Source: Eubacterium sp.
Lineage (GTDB): Bacteria; Bacillota; Clostridia; Lachnospirales; Lachnospiraceae
Length of the DNA stretch: 32,830 nucleotides
Reading direction: 5' to 3'
Assembly (NCBI GenBank): GCA_017459345.1
Contig: JAFUDC010000022.1
Coordinates: 1-32,830, forward strand
Shown here piece after piece: positions 24,386 to 32,830 of the stretch; within the stretch, counting starts at the first letter, position 1, and each line of letters begins with the position of its first letter. The notes beneath the pieces were generated by a model. It was not told the DNA's origin. It worked only from the letters and a program-made list of their open reading frames with translations, and searched no databases. The position numbers and the translations under genes were made by a program.

Positions 24386-26158
24386 TTATTCCACATCCTG
24401 AAGTGCTGCATAATTCTCCTCGCCGGTTCTGATCTTCACCACCCTGCTTACCGGATAAACGAAGATCTTTCCATCTCCGATATGGCCGGTATAGAGGGTT
24501 TTCTTTGCGGTGGCGATCACCTCATCCACAGGGATGGCGCTTACCACTACCTCCAGCTTGACCTTGGGCAGCAGAGTCGCATCGATTTCAACTCCACGGT
24601 AGCGCTCGCCGGACCCCTTCTGGACGCCGCAGCCCATAACCTGGGTGACGGTCATTCCGGTCACACCAAGGGCATTGAGGGCCTTTCTGAGCTTGTCGTA
24701 GCGGGAGAGCTTGGCAATGATCACCACCTTGGAGATGCCTGAGGTCATCTCCGGAATCCCGGTCAGGTCCTCTCTGACTACCGGCACTGCAGCATCCCGT
24801 TTGGTCTGGGACGCCTTATCGTAATCGTCCTCCCCCAGGTTGGTGTTTTCATTAACGCTCATGGTCATGGAGTTGGAGATATCCATGATGGCAAAGCCGG
24901 CGTAAGCGGATGGCAGACCGTGCTCTGTGGTATCAAGGCCTGTGATTTCCTCCTCTTCCGTGACGCGTAGTCCCACAGTTTTCTTTATGATGGTAAATGT
25001 AATATAGATGGTGATGACGGTCCAAAGACCGGTGATCAGCATTCCTCCAAGCTGCTTGCCCAGCTGGTAAAGACCGCCGCCGTAGAAGAGCCCCTGCCTG
25101 ATTCCTGCAACGGCGAATCCCGGAGCAGTCTCTGTTGCAAAGAGACCCACCGCGATGGTTCCCCAGATTCCGTTTAACATGTGGACCGCCACGGCACCCA
25201 CCGGGTCATCCACGTGACTCACATTGTCATTAAACCAGACGCCAAAGACCACCAGAAGGCCTGATACGGCGCCGATGATGGCTGCTCCCGCGCAGTCCGC
25301 CACATCACAGGGGGCTGTGATTGCCACCAGGCCGGCCAGGGAGGCGTTCAGGCACATGGAAACGTCCGGCTTTCCGTATTTGACCCAGGTAAAAATCATA
25401 CAGACCACAGTAGCTACAGCAGGTGCTACCGTTGTGGTAAGGAAGACAGACCCAAGCGTGGGAACATCCGTGGCTGCCGCCCCGTTAAAGCCGTACCATC
25501 CAAGCCAGAGAATAAATACGCCCAGTGCTGCGATGACCAGGTTGTGGCCGGGGAAAGCATTGACTTTTATGACCTTGCCGGATTTATCCTTCTCAAACTT
25601 ACCGATTCTGGGACCCAGCATCCAGGCACCGATCATGGCGCAGATACCGCCCACCATGTGAATACAGTTGGAACCGGCATAATCGTGGAAACCCCACTGA
25701 GCCAGAAAACCGCCGCCCCAGGTCCAGTGAGCCTCGATCGGGTAAATAATTGCCGATATGACGGCAGAATAGATACAATAGCTGGAGAACTTGGTTCTCT
25801 CGGCCATGGAACCGGATACGATGGTTGCGGTTGTCGCACAGAAGACCAGGTTGAAGACGAAGGCAGAGTAGTCAAATGTCCCGTAATGGGTAAAGACATC
25901 GAAACTCATGCCCCCCGCAAAGCCATGAAGTACATTTTCTCCAAGCATCAGGGAAGCGCCGCATATAAACCACATGACGGTTCCGATGCAGAAATCCATC
26001 AGGTTCTTCATAATGATATTGCCTGCGTTCTTGGCTCTGGTAAATCCGGCCTCGCACATGGCAAAACCGGCCTGCATCCAGAAGACAAAGGCGGCACCGA
26101 TTAGGAACCACACCGCAAATATTTCACCATCCAGTATTTTCAGAATCTCATTTGTCAT
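24386..26158 (-). CDS. amt: ammonium channel fused to a C-terminal P-II signal domain
   Basis: A 590-residue protein. Residues 1-400 are an Amt/MEP ammonium channel with about eleven membrane helices. The pore His pair is His167 (SNCIHMVGG) and His326 (AVHMLNGIWGT), the gate segment VFCATTATIVSGSMAERTKF is intact, and the usual C-terminal DTTEHG is at 410-415. After a linker of about 60 residues, 476-590 are a complete P-II domain. It has the T-loop with Tyr520 in RYRGVE, the B-loop TGHIGDGKIF from 557, and the C-terminal region. Free P-II proteins (GlnK) block Amt by inserting the T-loop; here the sensor is tethered to the channel. GAGAGGAG precedes the ATG. Its leader has an ANTAR-type attenuator. 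The gene shares the intergenic region with glnA. Confidence 0.95.
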   Translation of the reverse strand: MTNEILKILDGEIFAVWFLIGAAFVFWMQAGFAMCEAGFTRAKNAGNIIMKNLMDFCIGTVMWFICGASLMLGENVLHGFAGGMSFDVFTHYGTFDYSAFVFNLVFCATTATIVSGSMAERTKFSSYCIYSAVISAIIYPIEAHWTWGGGFLAQWGFHDYAGSNCIHMVGGICAMIGAWMLGPRIGKFEKDKSGKVIKVNAFPGHNLVIAALGVFILWLGWYGFNGAAATDVPTLGSVFLTTTVAPAVATVVCMIFTWVKYGKPDVSMCLNASLAGLVAITAPCDVADCAGAAIIGAVSGLLVVFGVWFNDNVSHVDDPVGAVAVHMLNGIWGTIAVGLFATETAPGFAVAGIRQGLFYGGGLYQLGKQLGGMLITGLWTVITIYITFTIIKKTVGLRVTEEEEITGLDTTEHGLPSAYAGFAIMDISNSMTMSVNENTNLGEDDYDKASQTKRDAAVPVVREDLTGIPEMTSGISKVVIIAKLSRYDKLRKALNALGVTGMTVTQVMGCGVQKGSGERYRGVEIDATLLPKVKLEVVVSAIPVDEVIATAKKTLYTGHIGDGKIFVYPVSRVVKIRTGEENYAALQDVE

Positions 26159-26228
26159 AAGTATTACTCCTCTCTCCTATATCTATAAAGGAATTACACC
26201 ACCAATGAACCCGGGATTCGGCGGAATG

Positions 26229-26265
26229 AAAAACGCCCCGGAGCCTGATAAAGAGCTCCAGGACG
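26229..26265 (-). terminator. leader terminator of amt (minus strand)
   Basis: On the minus strand CGTCCTGGAGC (26265-26255) pairs with GCTCCGGGGCG (26244-26234) over 11 positions, two of them G-U. The loop is ten bases and five T follow (26233-26229). It lies about 75 bases before the start codon, inside the leader. Its 5' arm overlaps the 3' arm of hairpin P2, so the two structures exclude each other. Confidence 0.8.
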
Positions 26266-26324
26266 TCCTTGTCCTTTACGGCAGTAAAGGCGCCTTGAAG
26301 TATCCTCCAAGACGCCTTTGCCTT
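26260..26324 (-). promoter_or_regulatory. ANTAR-type antiterminator hairpins P1 and P2 of the amt leader
   Basis: Read on the minus strand. P1 (26324-26309) is AAGGC-AAAGGC-GTCTT, a 5-bp stem with a six-base loop. P2 (26275-26260) is AGGAC-AAGGAC-GTCCT, again 5 bp with a six-base loop. Both loops have A at position 1 and G at position 4, the signature bound by ANTAR-domain antiterminators. P2 overlaps the terminator arm. P1 can instead join a longer stem, AAAGGCG with CGCCTTT. The P1 loop is identical to that in the glnA leader. Confidence 0.7.
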
Positions 26325-26334
26325 ACGGGTTCCT

Positions 26335-26363
26335 ACTTTACACCCGGAGATTTATTTTGTCAA
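26335..26363 (-). promoter_or_regulatory. promoter of amt-PII (minus strand)
   Basis: On the minus strand a perfect TTGACA (26363-26358) is separated by 17 bases from TAAAGT (26340-26335). Transcription should start near 26328, only a few bases before hairpin P1. Confidence 0.75.
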
Positions 26364-26478
26364 GAGATTTTTTGGGAAAAATGAAATTAAAACATGATTA
26401 CAATTCAAAATAAGCCGTAAAAGCTTAGTTTTATACCCATAAAATGAAGTTTATAAAAAAGAAAATTTCATTATCCCC

Positions 26479-26506
26479 TTGACAAAAGAAAAAATAGGTG
26501 TATCAT
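26479..26506 (+). promoter_or_regulatory. promoter of glnA
   Basis: TTGACA (26479-26484) is separated by 16 bases from TATCAT (26501-26506). Transcription should start near 26513, three bases before hairpin P1. It diverges from the amt promoter, about 115 bases away. Confidence 0.75.
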
Positions 26507-26515
26507 ATTGGTTGT

Positions 26516-26545
26516 AAAGCAAAGGCGCTTTGGAGATAGCAATCC
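26516..26545 (+). promoter_or_regulatory. ANTAR-type antiterminator hairpins P1 and P2 of the glnA leader
   Basis: P1 (26516-26531) is AAAGC-AAAGGC-GCTTT, a 5-bp stem with the A1/G4 six-base loop also found in the amt leader. P2 (26532-26545) is weaker: GGAG-ATAGCA-ATCC, with three pairs plus a G-A closing step, and a loop that again has A1 and G4. Both lie within the sequence of the terminator hairpin, so forming them would prevent termination. Confidence 0.65.
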
Positions 26546-26560
26546 CCGAAGTGCCTTTTT
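26521..26560 (+). terminator. leader terminator of glnA
   Basis: Bases 26521-26533 pair with 26546-26558 over 13 positions (core AAGGCGCTT with AAGTGCCTT), around a 12-base loop, with T at 26556-26560 and more T-rich sequence after. It lies over 100 bases before the glnA start, so it is an attenuator and not a gene end. Confidence 0.8.
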
Positions 26561-26673
26561 CTTTTGTCTTTAGCGGAAAGACAGTCATGTTTGTCCGGGT
26601 ATTATAATCATCCGAAAACCAGGCAGGCCAGACTTTCTTCGGCAAAATCATCTAAAAAAGAGAGGTGCATATT

Positions 26674-28782
26674 ATGAGTAAATCCATTCCCGAAAAATCC
26701 ATCCCTGAATTATACGGCAGCTACGTATTTAATGACAAGATTATGCGCAACAAGCTTCCCAAGGACATCTACAAGGCCCTGAAGAAGACCATTGAAAACG
26801 GCACCCACTTAGAGCTGGATGTGGCCAACTCAGTGGCGGTAGCCATGAAGGAGTGGGCTGTGGAGAACGGAGCTACCCATTTTACCCACTGGTTCCAGCC
26901 CATGACCGGCTTTACCGCTGAGAAGCATGATTCCTTCATCACTCCCATGGGAGACGGCCAGGTGATTATGGACTTCTCCGGCAAGACCCTGATCAAGGGT
27001 GAGCCGGATGCCTCCAGTTTCCCATCCGGGGGACTGCGGGCAACCTTTGAGGCCAGGGGCTATACCGCCTGGGATCCCACTTCTCCTGCATTTATTAAGG
27101 ATAAAACCTTATATATCCCCACAGCCTTCTGCTCCTACAGCGGGGAGGCATTAGATAAGAAGACACCCCTTCTCAGGTCCATGGACGCTCTGTCAAGGGA
27201 GGCGGTCCGGATGCTCCACCTGCTGGGCAATACCTCTGTGACCGGCGTTTCCACCACGGTAGGTCCGGAGCAGGAGTACTTCCTGGTGGAGAGGGCCCTA
27301 TATGAGAAGAGAAAGGACCTGATTTTTACCGGCAGGACCTTACTTGGTGCCCTGCCTCCCAAGGGGCAGGAGATGGAGGACCATTATTTCGGCGCTTTAA
27401 AGCCTCAGGTGGCAGCCTTCATGCATGACCTGGATGAGGAGCTGTGGAAGCTGGGTATCCCGGCCAAGACCAAGCACAATGAGGTGGCCCCCTCCCAACA
27501 CGAGCTGGCGCCGGTATTTGACACCACCAATGTTGCGGTAGACCACAACATGCTGACCATGGAAATCATGAAAAAAGTAGCCAAGAAGCATGGCATGGTA
27601 TGCCTCCTCCACGAAAAGCCCTTCGCCGGAATCAACGGATCCGGCAAGCACAACAACTGGTCCATGATTACCAACGAGGGAGACAACCTCTTAGAGCCTG
27701 GCAAGACACCCTATGCAAACCTACAGTTCCTGGTCTTCCTCATGGCAGTCATCAAGGCTGTGGACGATTATGCAGACCTTATGCGTATGTCTGTCGCCTC
27801 CGCAGGCAATGACCACAGACTGGGAGCCAACGAGGCACCGCCGGCCATCATCTCCATTTTCTTAGGAGAAGAGCTCAATGCCATCGTGGAATCCATAGAG
27901 AATGATACATTTTTTGAGAAACATGGAAAGGTACAGATGGAGACAGGCGCAATAGTGCTTCCCCATTTCTTCAAGGATAATACCGACAGGAACCGGACTT
28001 CACCCTTTGCCTTCACCGGCAATAAATTCGAATTCCGGTCCCTGGGCTCCTCCCTGAACGTGGCAGGACCCAATGTCATCCTGAACACTGCCGTGGCAGA
28101 GTCATTGAGAAGCTTCTACGAGGAGTTAAAGGACAGCGCTCCGGAAGAGCTGGATGAGAAGGTACATGCTCTTCTTAAGAAGACCATCCAGGACCACAAG
28201 AAGGTCATCTTTAACGGTGACGGCTACACCGACGAGTGGATCGAGGAGGCAGAGAGAAGAGGCCTTGAAAACCTCAAGGCCACACCCGATGCCCTGCCCA
28301 GCTTCATCCGTCCGAAGAACATAGAGCTTTTCACAAAGCACGGCATCTTTACCAGAAGCGAGATCGACTCCAGATACGAGATTTTCCTGGAAAACTATGC
28401 GAAGATCATTCACATAGAGGCTAAGACCCTGGAAAGCATGGTGGCCCATGAGTTCCTGCCGGCCTTGGAGAAGTATTCCCTCTCCCTGGCCAAGGCACTG
28501 AAAGCCAAGAAAGATCTGCTGGGAGATAAGCCCTATGCAGAAAAAGCCCAGCTGGAAAAGGCAGCAGCCGACTATGACACTATCTACGACAAGCTTCTTG
28601 GCCTGGGGGCAGATATCGAAAAGACGGAAGGCATCACAGACTCTCTGGAGCTTGCCAAAGCCTGCCACGATGTCCTCCTCTTTGACATGGAAGACCTGCG
28701 GACCGTGGCGGATGCGGCAGAAACCTACATACCAAAGGACATGCTGCCCTACCCGACCTACGATGAATTACTGTTTTCATGA
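26674..28782 (+). CDS. glnA: glutamine synthetase, type III
   Basis: A 702-residue ATP-dependent enzyme joining ammonium to glutamate. The length and motifs are those of type III glutamine synthetase (GlnN type), not the 440-residue type I. Visible motifs are the N-terminal [20 protein letters not shown], the catalytic [10 protein letters not shown], the [16 protein letters not shown] segment, [12 protein letters not shown] and [22 protein letters not shown] at 26660-26665 is eight bases before the ATG at 26674; a GTG at 26665 lies inside that ribosome site and is rejected. The leader has a promoter and ANTAR-type attenuator. It is divergent from amt-PII and upstream of gltB, completing an ammonium-glutamine-glutamate route. 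Confidence 0.96.
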   Translation: MSKSIPEKSIPELYGSYVFNDKIMRNKLPKDIYKALKKTIENGTHLELDVANSVAVAMKEWAVENGATHFTHWFQPMTGFTAEKHDSFITPMGDGQVIMDFSGKTLIKGEPDASSFPSGGLRATFEARGYTAWDPTSPAFIKDKTLYIPTAFCSYSGEALDKKTPLLRSMDALSREAVRMLHLLGNTSVTGVSTTVGPEQEYFLVERALYEKRKDLIFTGRTLLGALPPKGQEMEDHYFGALKPQVAAFMHDLDEELWKLGIPAKTKHNEVAPSQHELAPVFDTTNVAVDHNMLTMEIMKKVAKKHGMVCLLHEKPFAGINGSGKHNNWSMITNEGDNLLEPGKTPYANLQFLVFLMAVIKAVDDYADLMRMSVASAGNDHRLGANEAPPAIISIFLGEELNAIVESIENDTFFEKHGKVQMETGAIVLPHFFKDNTDRNRTSPFAFTGNKFEFRSLGSSLNVAGPNVILNTAVAESLRSFYEELKDSAPEELDEKVHALLKKTIQDHKKVIFNGDGYTDEWIEEAERRGLENLKATPDALPSFIRPKNIELFTKHGIFTRSEIDSRYEIFLENYAKIIHIEAKTLESMVAHEFLPALEKYSLSLAKALKAKKDLLGDKPYAEKAQLEKAAADYDTIYDKLLGLGADIEKTEGITDSLELAKACHDVLLFDMEDLRTVADAAETYIPKDMLPYPTYDELLFS

Positions 28783-28825
28783 TTGAATTCAGAAATTGAG
28801 TTTACATAAATAAATAAAGCTTCAA

Positions 28826-29074
28826 TTTGTGCGGGTGATGTTTGATCTTAATAAAGATGCATATACATGGAGTGCATGAGCAAACATTTTAGCCGGAACA
28901 AGCTGAGATCCATTGCTTACGTAGACTTAGGAGCCGATGTATAAGGAAAGAGTTCCCGAATATATCGGCGACTTAGTCGAAGTTAGCAGTTAGCTCAGCG
29001 TAGTGGGGCGTGGTTTGCGATGAACTCCATGAATATGAATCTGGAGAAATCTTATTATATTTCACCCGCACAAA
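28826..29074 (+). ncRNA. large structured RNA candidate between glnA and gltB (raiA-like?)
   Basis: The ends TTTGTGCGGGTGA (28826-28838) and TCACCCGCACAAA (29062-29074) are exact complements, a 13-bp closing stem. Inside, TGTTTG (28839-28844) pairs with CAAACA (28881-28886), enclosing the hairpin ATCTT-AATA-AAGAT and a TGCA/TGCA hairpin. GCTGAG (28902-28907) pairs with CTCAGC (28994-28999). GCCGATGTAT (28933-28942) pairs with ATATATCGGC (28960-28969) and holds GGAA-AGAG-TTCC. CATGGAGT (28866-28873) can pair with ACTCCATG (29024-29031), a long-range pseudoknot. No T-run follows. No frame is coding. Size and pseudoknotted multi-branch shape recall the raiA RNA class of Clostridia, but I do not recognise the sequence with certainty. 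A cis-acting role on gltB is the alternative. Confidence 0.6.
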
Positions 29075-29107
29075 AAGAAATCAAATATGGAAACAGAGGT
29101 GAAGCAA

Positions 29108-32100
29108 ATGAACCAGAATACAGGCAATCACAGCATGTATGACCCCTCCTTTGAACATGACAACTGCGGTATCGGCGCAGTTGTCTCTGTCCATGGAGAG
29201 AAAAGCCATGAGATCGTCACGGATGCCTTAAGGATCGTGGAGAGACTGGAGCACCGGGCCGGCAAGGATGCCGAGGGAAAGACCGGTGACGGCGTGGGAA
29301 TTCTCACCCAGATTTCCCATACATTTTTTAAGAAGGCCTGCGGCGATCTGGGAATCAGTCTGGGAGAGGAGAGAAGCTACGGCGTGGGCATGTTTTTCTT
29401 CCCGGACAACGAACTGAGGCGTCTTCAGGCTAAAAAGATGTTTGAGACCATCCTGGCAAAGGACGGGCTTACCTTTCTTGGCTGGCGGGAGGTTCCCATC
29501 ATGCCGGATATCCTGGGCAGCAAGGCCAGGGAATGCATGCCCTGCATAGAGCAGGCCTTGGTGGCCAGACCGGCGGAAGACATGACAGACCTGGATTTTG
29601 ACCGGAGGCTATATCTGGTGCGGCGGGAGTTTGAGCAGAGCAATGATAATACTTATGTACCGTCTCTGTCCTGCCGGACCATCGTCTACAAGGGCATGTT
29701 CCTGGTGGACCAGCTCCGGCTCTTCTTCCCGGATCTGACCGATCCGGATTATGATTCGGCCCTCGCCATGGTCCATTCCCGATTTTCTACTAATACCAAC
29801 CCCTCCTGGAACCGGGCCCATCCCAACCGGCTCATGGTTCACAACGGGGAGATCAATACCATCAAGGGCAATGCGGATAAAATGCTGGCAAGGGAGGAGA
29901 CCATGCATTCGGAGGCCTTCTCCGAGAGTGACATGATCCGGGCTCTGCCGGTGATTTCCCAGAGCGGTTCTGACTCCGCCATGCTGGACAACACACTGGA
30001 ATTTCTCATGATGAGCGGCATGGACCTGCCCCTGGCGGCCATGATTGCCATCCCGGAGCCCTGGCAGCATAACGAGACCCTGTCCCAGGAGGAGAGAGAC
30101 TTCTACCAGTATTATGCTACCATGATGGAGCCCTGGGACGGGCCGGCCTCCATCCTCTTTTCTGATGGGGATATCATGGGGGCCATCCTGGACCGGAATG
30201 GACTGCGGCCCTCCAGGTACTATGTGACAGATGACGGAAGGCTGATCCTGTCCTCCGAGGTGGGGGTTCTGCCTATTCCGGAGGAGCACATTTTAAAGAA
30301 GGAGCGGCTTCATCCCGGCAAGATGCTCCTGGTGGATACCAGGGAAGGCCGGGTCTACGAAGATGCCGAAATCAAGCAGCGGTATGCGGGCAAGGAAATC
30401 TACGGGGAGTGGCTTGACAGCAACCTCCTTTCTCTATCCGACCTTCGAGTGCCCAATGTCAGGGTGGAATCCTACGACAAGACCTGGCGGGCCCGCCTCC
30501 ACAAGGCTTTCGGCTATACCTATGAAAATGTTTACGAAAGTATCCTGAAAATGTCCCTGACCGGCCAGGAACCCATCGGGGCCATGGGTGTGGACACCCC
30601 CCTGGCGGTCATGTCCGATACTTACCAGCCTCTTTTTTACTATTTTAAACAGCTTTTTGCCCAGGTGACCAACCCGCCCATCGATGCGGAACGGGAGAAG
30701 ATCGTCACCTCCACCACAGTCTATGTGGGCAAGAACGGCAACCTGCTTAAAGAACAGCCGGAAAACTGCCAGGTGCTTAAGATCAATAATCCCATCCTGT
30801 CGGATCTGGATCTCTTAAAGCTGAAAGGCCTCCGCAAGAGAGGCTTTCAGGTGGCAGAGGTTCCTATCCTTTATTATAAAAATACACCCATTCAGAGGGT
30901 GATTGACCGCCTCTTCCTGGAGGTGGATAAGGCCTACCAGGCAGGAGCGAATATATTGATTCTCTCCGACCGGGGTATGGACGAAAACCGGGTGGCTCTG
31001 CCCTCTCTGCTTGCAGTGGCAGCTGTCCACCAGCACCTGGTACAGACCAAGAAATGTACGGCCATGTCCCTGATTCTGGAGTCCGGGGAGCCCAGAGAGG
31101 TCCACCACTTTGCTACCTTACTTGGCTATGGTGCCAGTGCAGTCAACCCCTACCTGGCCCACGATACCATCCGGTCTCTGGTGGATGACAACCTGCTTGA
31201 TAAGGACTACTATGCCGCTGCCAGGGATTATGACCAGGCTATCCTCCACGGAATTGTAAAGATTGCATCCAAGATGGGCATCTCCACCATCCAGTCATAC
31301 CAGGGCAGCAAAATTTTTGAAGCCATCGGCATTGACCCGGAGGTGATTAAGGAGCATTTTGCCGGCACAGTCAGCCGGATCGGCGGCATCACTCTTTCCG
31401 ATATCGCCCAGGAGACAGACCGGCAGCATTCCAGAGCCTTTGATCCTTTGGGTTTATATACAGAGCTTTCCATCACCTCCGCCGGCCGACACAAGGCCCG
31501 GAGCCAGGGGGAGCACCACCGCTACCGGCCGGAGACCATACACAAGCTGCAGCAATCCACCAGAGAAGGGGATTACGACAAGTTCTGCCAGTACACGGCC
31601 ATGGTGGATGAGGAGCGGACAGGCTACCTTCGCAGCCTCATGGATTTCAATTATCCGGACCAGGGAGTTCCCATTGAGGAAGTTGAAAGTGAGTGGGAGA
31701 TTGTCAAGCGCTTTAAGACCGGGGCCATGTCCTACGGGTCCATATCCGAGGAAGCCCACCAGACCCTGGCCCTGGCCATGAACCACCTGCACGGCAAGTC
31801 CAACAGCGGTGAGGGCGGGGAGAGTGACGAGCGGCTGGCTTCTGCCGGAACGGGGGCGGACAGGAGCTCCGCCATCAAGCAGATCGCCAGCGGCCGCTTC
31901 GGAGTGACCTCCCGCTACCTGATCAGCGCCCGGGAGCTGCAGATCAAGATGGCCCAGGGGGCCAAGCCCGGTGAGGGCGGGCACCTTCCGGGACGAAAGG
32001 TCTATCCGTGGATTGCAAAAACCAGACACTCCACACCCGGAGTCAGCCTGATTTCACCACCGCCCCACCATGACATTTACTCCATTGAAGACCTGGCTCA

Positions 32101-32830
32101 GCTCATTTATGACCTGAAAAATGCAAATAAGCAGGCCAGGATTTCTGTCAAACTGGTGTCTGAAGCCGGTGTGGGTACTGTTGCGGCCGGCGTGGCCAAG
32201 GCGGGAGCCCAGGTTATCCTGGTTTCCGGCTATGATGGCGGAACCGGGGCAGCCCCCCTAAGCTCCATCCACAATGCAGGACTTCCCTGGGAGATGGGCC
32301 TGGCTGAAACCCACCAGACCCTGCTGATGAACGGTCTCAGGGATCAGGTAATCATCGAGACCGACGGCAAGCTCATGAGCGGCCGGGATGTGGTCATCGC
32401 CGCCATCCTGGGAGCAGAGGAATTCGGCTTTGCCACGGCACCCCTGGTAACTCTTGGCTGTGTCATGATGCGGGTCTGCCATGAGGATACCTGCCCCATG
32501 GGCGTTGCCACCCAGAATCCGGAGCTTCGCAAGCGCTTTGCCGGCAAGCCGGAATATGTGGAAAACTTCATGCTCTTTATCGCCAGACAGCTGAGGGAAT
32601 ATATGGCCCGGCTGGGTGTGCATAGTATGGATGAGCTGGTGGGAAGGACTGACCTCTTAAAGAAGAAAGAAGGACTGGCCGGCAAGAAGGCCCGGATCGA
32701 CCTTAGTGCCATCCTTAAGGATGTTTCCTCCATTGACCGGGAAAAACAGACCTTCCATCCGGAAAAGGCCTATGATTTCCATCTGGAGCGGACCAAGGAT
32801 GAGAAGGTTCTGCTGGGGAAAGGATTATCA
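29108..32830 (+). CDS. gltB: glutamate synthase large subunit (partial, runs off the window)
   Basis: The first 1241 codons, open to the last base of the window. The enzyme moves the glutamine amide to 2-oxoglutarate, giving two glutamates. Cys20 in DNCGIGA is the N-terminal nucleophile of the class II glutaminase domain after loss of a 19-residue propeptide. The central domain follows, then the FMN-binding synthase domain with [46 protein letters not shown] and [12 protein letters not shown]. The 3Fe-4S ligands are Cys1118, Cys1124 and Cys1129 ([16 protein letters not shown]), the normal spacing. GAGGTGAAG precedes the ATG. The C-terminal GXGXG-type helix domain lies outside the window. It follows glnA after a 325-base gap holding the RNA candidate. 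Confidence 0.96.
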   Translation, partial: MNQNTGNHSMYDPSFEHDNCGIGAVVSVHGEKSHEIVTDALRIVERLEHRAGKDAEGKTGDGVGILTQISHTFFKKACGDLGISLGEERSYGVGMFFFPDNELRRLQAKKMFETILAKDGLTFLGWREVPIMPDILGSKARECMPCIEQALVARPAEDMTDLDFDRRLYLVRREFEQSNDNTYVPSLSCRTIVYKGMFLVDQLRLFFPDLTDPDYDSALAMVHSRFSTNTNPSWNRAHPNRLMVHNGEINTIKGNADKMLAREETMHSEAFSESDMIRALPVISQSGSDSAMLDNTLEFLMMSGMDLPLAAMIAIPEPWQHNETLSQEERDFYQYYATMMEPWDGPASILFSDGDIMGAILDRNGLRPSRYYVTDDGRLILSSEVGVLPIPEEHILKKERLHPGKMLLVDTREGRVYEDAEIKQRYAGKEIYGEWLDSNLLSLSDLRVPNVRVESYDKTWRARLHKAFGYTYENVYESILKMSLTGQEPIGAMGVDTPLAVMSDTYQPLFYYFKQLFAQVTNPPIDAEREKIVTSTTVYVGKNGNLLKEQPENCQVLKINNPILSDLDLLKLKGLRKRGFQVAEVPILYYKNTPIQRVIDRLFLEVDKAYQAGANILILSDRGMDENRVALPSLLAVAAVHQHLVQTKKCTAMSLILESGEPREVHHFATLLGYGASAVNPYLAHDTIRSLVDDNLLDKDYYAAARDYDQAILHGIVKIASKMGISTIQSYQGSKIFEAIGIDPEVIKEHFAGTVSRIGGITLSDIAQETDRQHSRAFDPLGLYTELSITSAGRHKARSQGEHHRYRPETIHKLQQSTREGDYDKFCQYTAMVDEERTGYLRSLMDFNYPDQGVPIEEVESEWEIVKRFKTGAMSYGSISEEAHQTLALAMNHLHGKSNSGEGGESDERLASAGTGADRSSAIKQIASGRFGVTSRYLISARELQIKMAQGAKPGEGGHLPGRKVYPWIAKTRHSTPGVSLISPPPHHDIYSIEDLAQLIYDLKNANKQARISVKLVSEAGVGTVAAGVAKAGAQVILVSGYDGGTGAAPLSSIHNAGLPWEMGLAETHQTLLMNGLRDQVIIETDGKLMSGRDVVIAAILGAEEFGFATAPLVTLGCVMMRVCHEDTCPMGVATQNPELRKRFAGKPEYVENFMLFIARQLREYMARLGVHSMDELVGRTDLLKKKEGLAGKKARIDLSAILKDVSSIDREKQTFHPEKAYDFHLERTKDEKVLLGKGLS

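Noticed and set aside
28982-29010. tRNA-like sequence (GTTAGCAGTTAGCTCAGCG)
   Set aside because: It resembles a tRNA D-arm region, but no anticodon arm, T-arm or acceptor pairing follows. It is better explained as part of the larger structured RNA.

Overview
The window looks like a chromosomal segment of an anaerobic, low-to-mid GC Firmicute, most likely a Clostridia member of the Lachnospiraceae type. The evidence is the strong purine-rich Shine-Dalgarno sites (AAGGAGG, GAGGAGG), consensus TTGACA/TATAAT promoters, many intrinsic terminators, a type III glutamine synthetase, a 4Fe-4S type PurF, FeoB with Cys-rich companion proteins, and a clostridial selenium gene block. The genus cannot be fixed from the sequence alone. 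There are no rRNA, tRNA, prophage, transposase or CRISPR features.

Layout. (1) 1-3941: a MarR-family regulator with a consensus promoter and candidate operator, then an iron-uptake set: a FeoA-FeoB fusion and two small Cys-rich membrane proteins, one carrying a heavy-metal-binding domain. (2) 4055-8247: a small cupin protein and a convergent thymidylate synthase sharing a perfect 16-bp hairpin, a MATE transporter, and an XRE regulator fused to a six-helix membrane domain. (3) 8312-14620: asnB-carA-carB, behind a promoter and a leader terminator, ending in an intrinsic terminator. (4) 14620-15169: no recognisable gene, one structured hairpin. (5) 15170-18833: a cysteine desulfurase-like protein, selD, yedF and a DUF3343 protein, with an unusual tandem-repeat leader. 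(6) 18963-20150: a VOC protein and an AlkD-like DNA alkylation repair protein. (7) 20200-26363, minus strand: an ammonium channel fused to a P-II domain, a protein with a PEP synthase-type ATP-grasp domain, and purF. (8) 26479-32830: type III glutamine synthetase, a large structured RNA candidate, and the 5' 1241 codons of gltB, cut by the window edge.

How the genes fit together. Regions 3, 7 and 8 form a nitrogen-assimilation neighbourhood: ammonium entry (Amt-PII), glutamine synthesis (GS III), glutamate synthesis (GltB) and three consumers of glutamine amide nitrogen (AsnB, CarA/CarB, PurF). The divergent amt and glnA genes each have a consensus promoter followed at once by small hairpins with six-base loops carrying A at position 1 and G at position 4, overlapping an intrinsic terminator. 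This is the layout expected for control by an ANTAR-domain antiterminator, although no ANTAR gene lies in the window.

Most unusual signals. The selenium operon leader is a tandem array (47-bp unit made of two similar halves) in which every half copies the operon's own Shine-Dalgarno plus start-codon region. It encodes a chain of 16-codon mini-ORFs joined by ATGA stop/start overlaps, and the last frame runs into the desulfurase gene. The second is a roughly 250-nt RNA between glnA and gltB, closed by a 13-bp stem and containing a possible 8-bp pseudoknot. The Amt-PII fusion and the KaiC-like/ATP-grasp protein beside purF also deserve attention.
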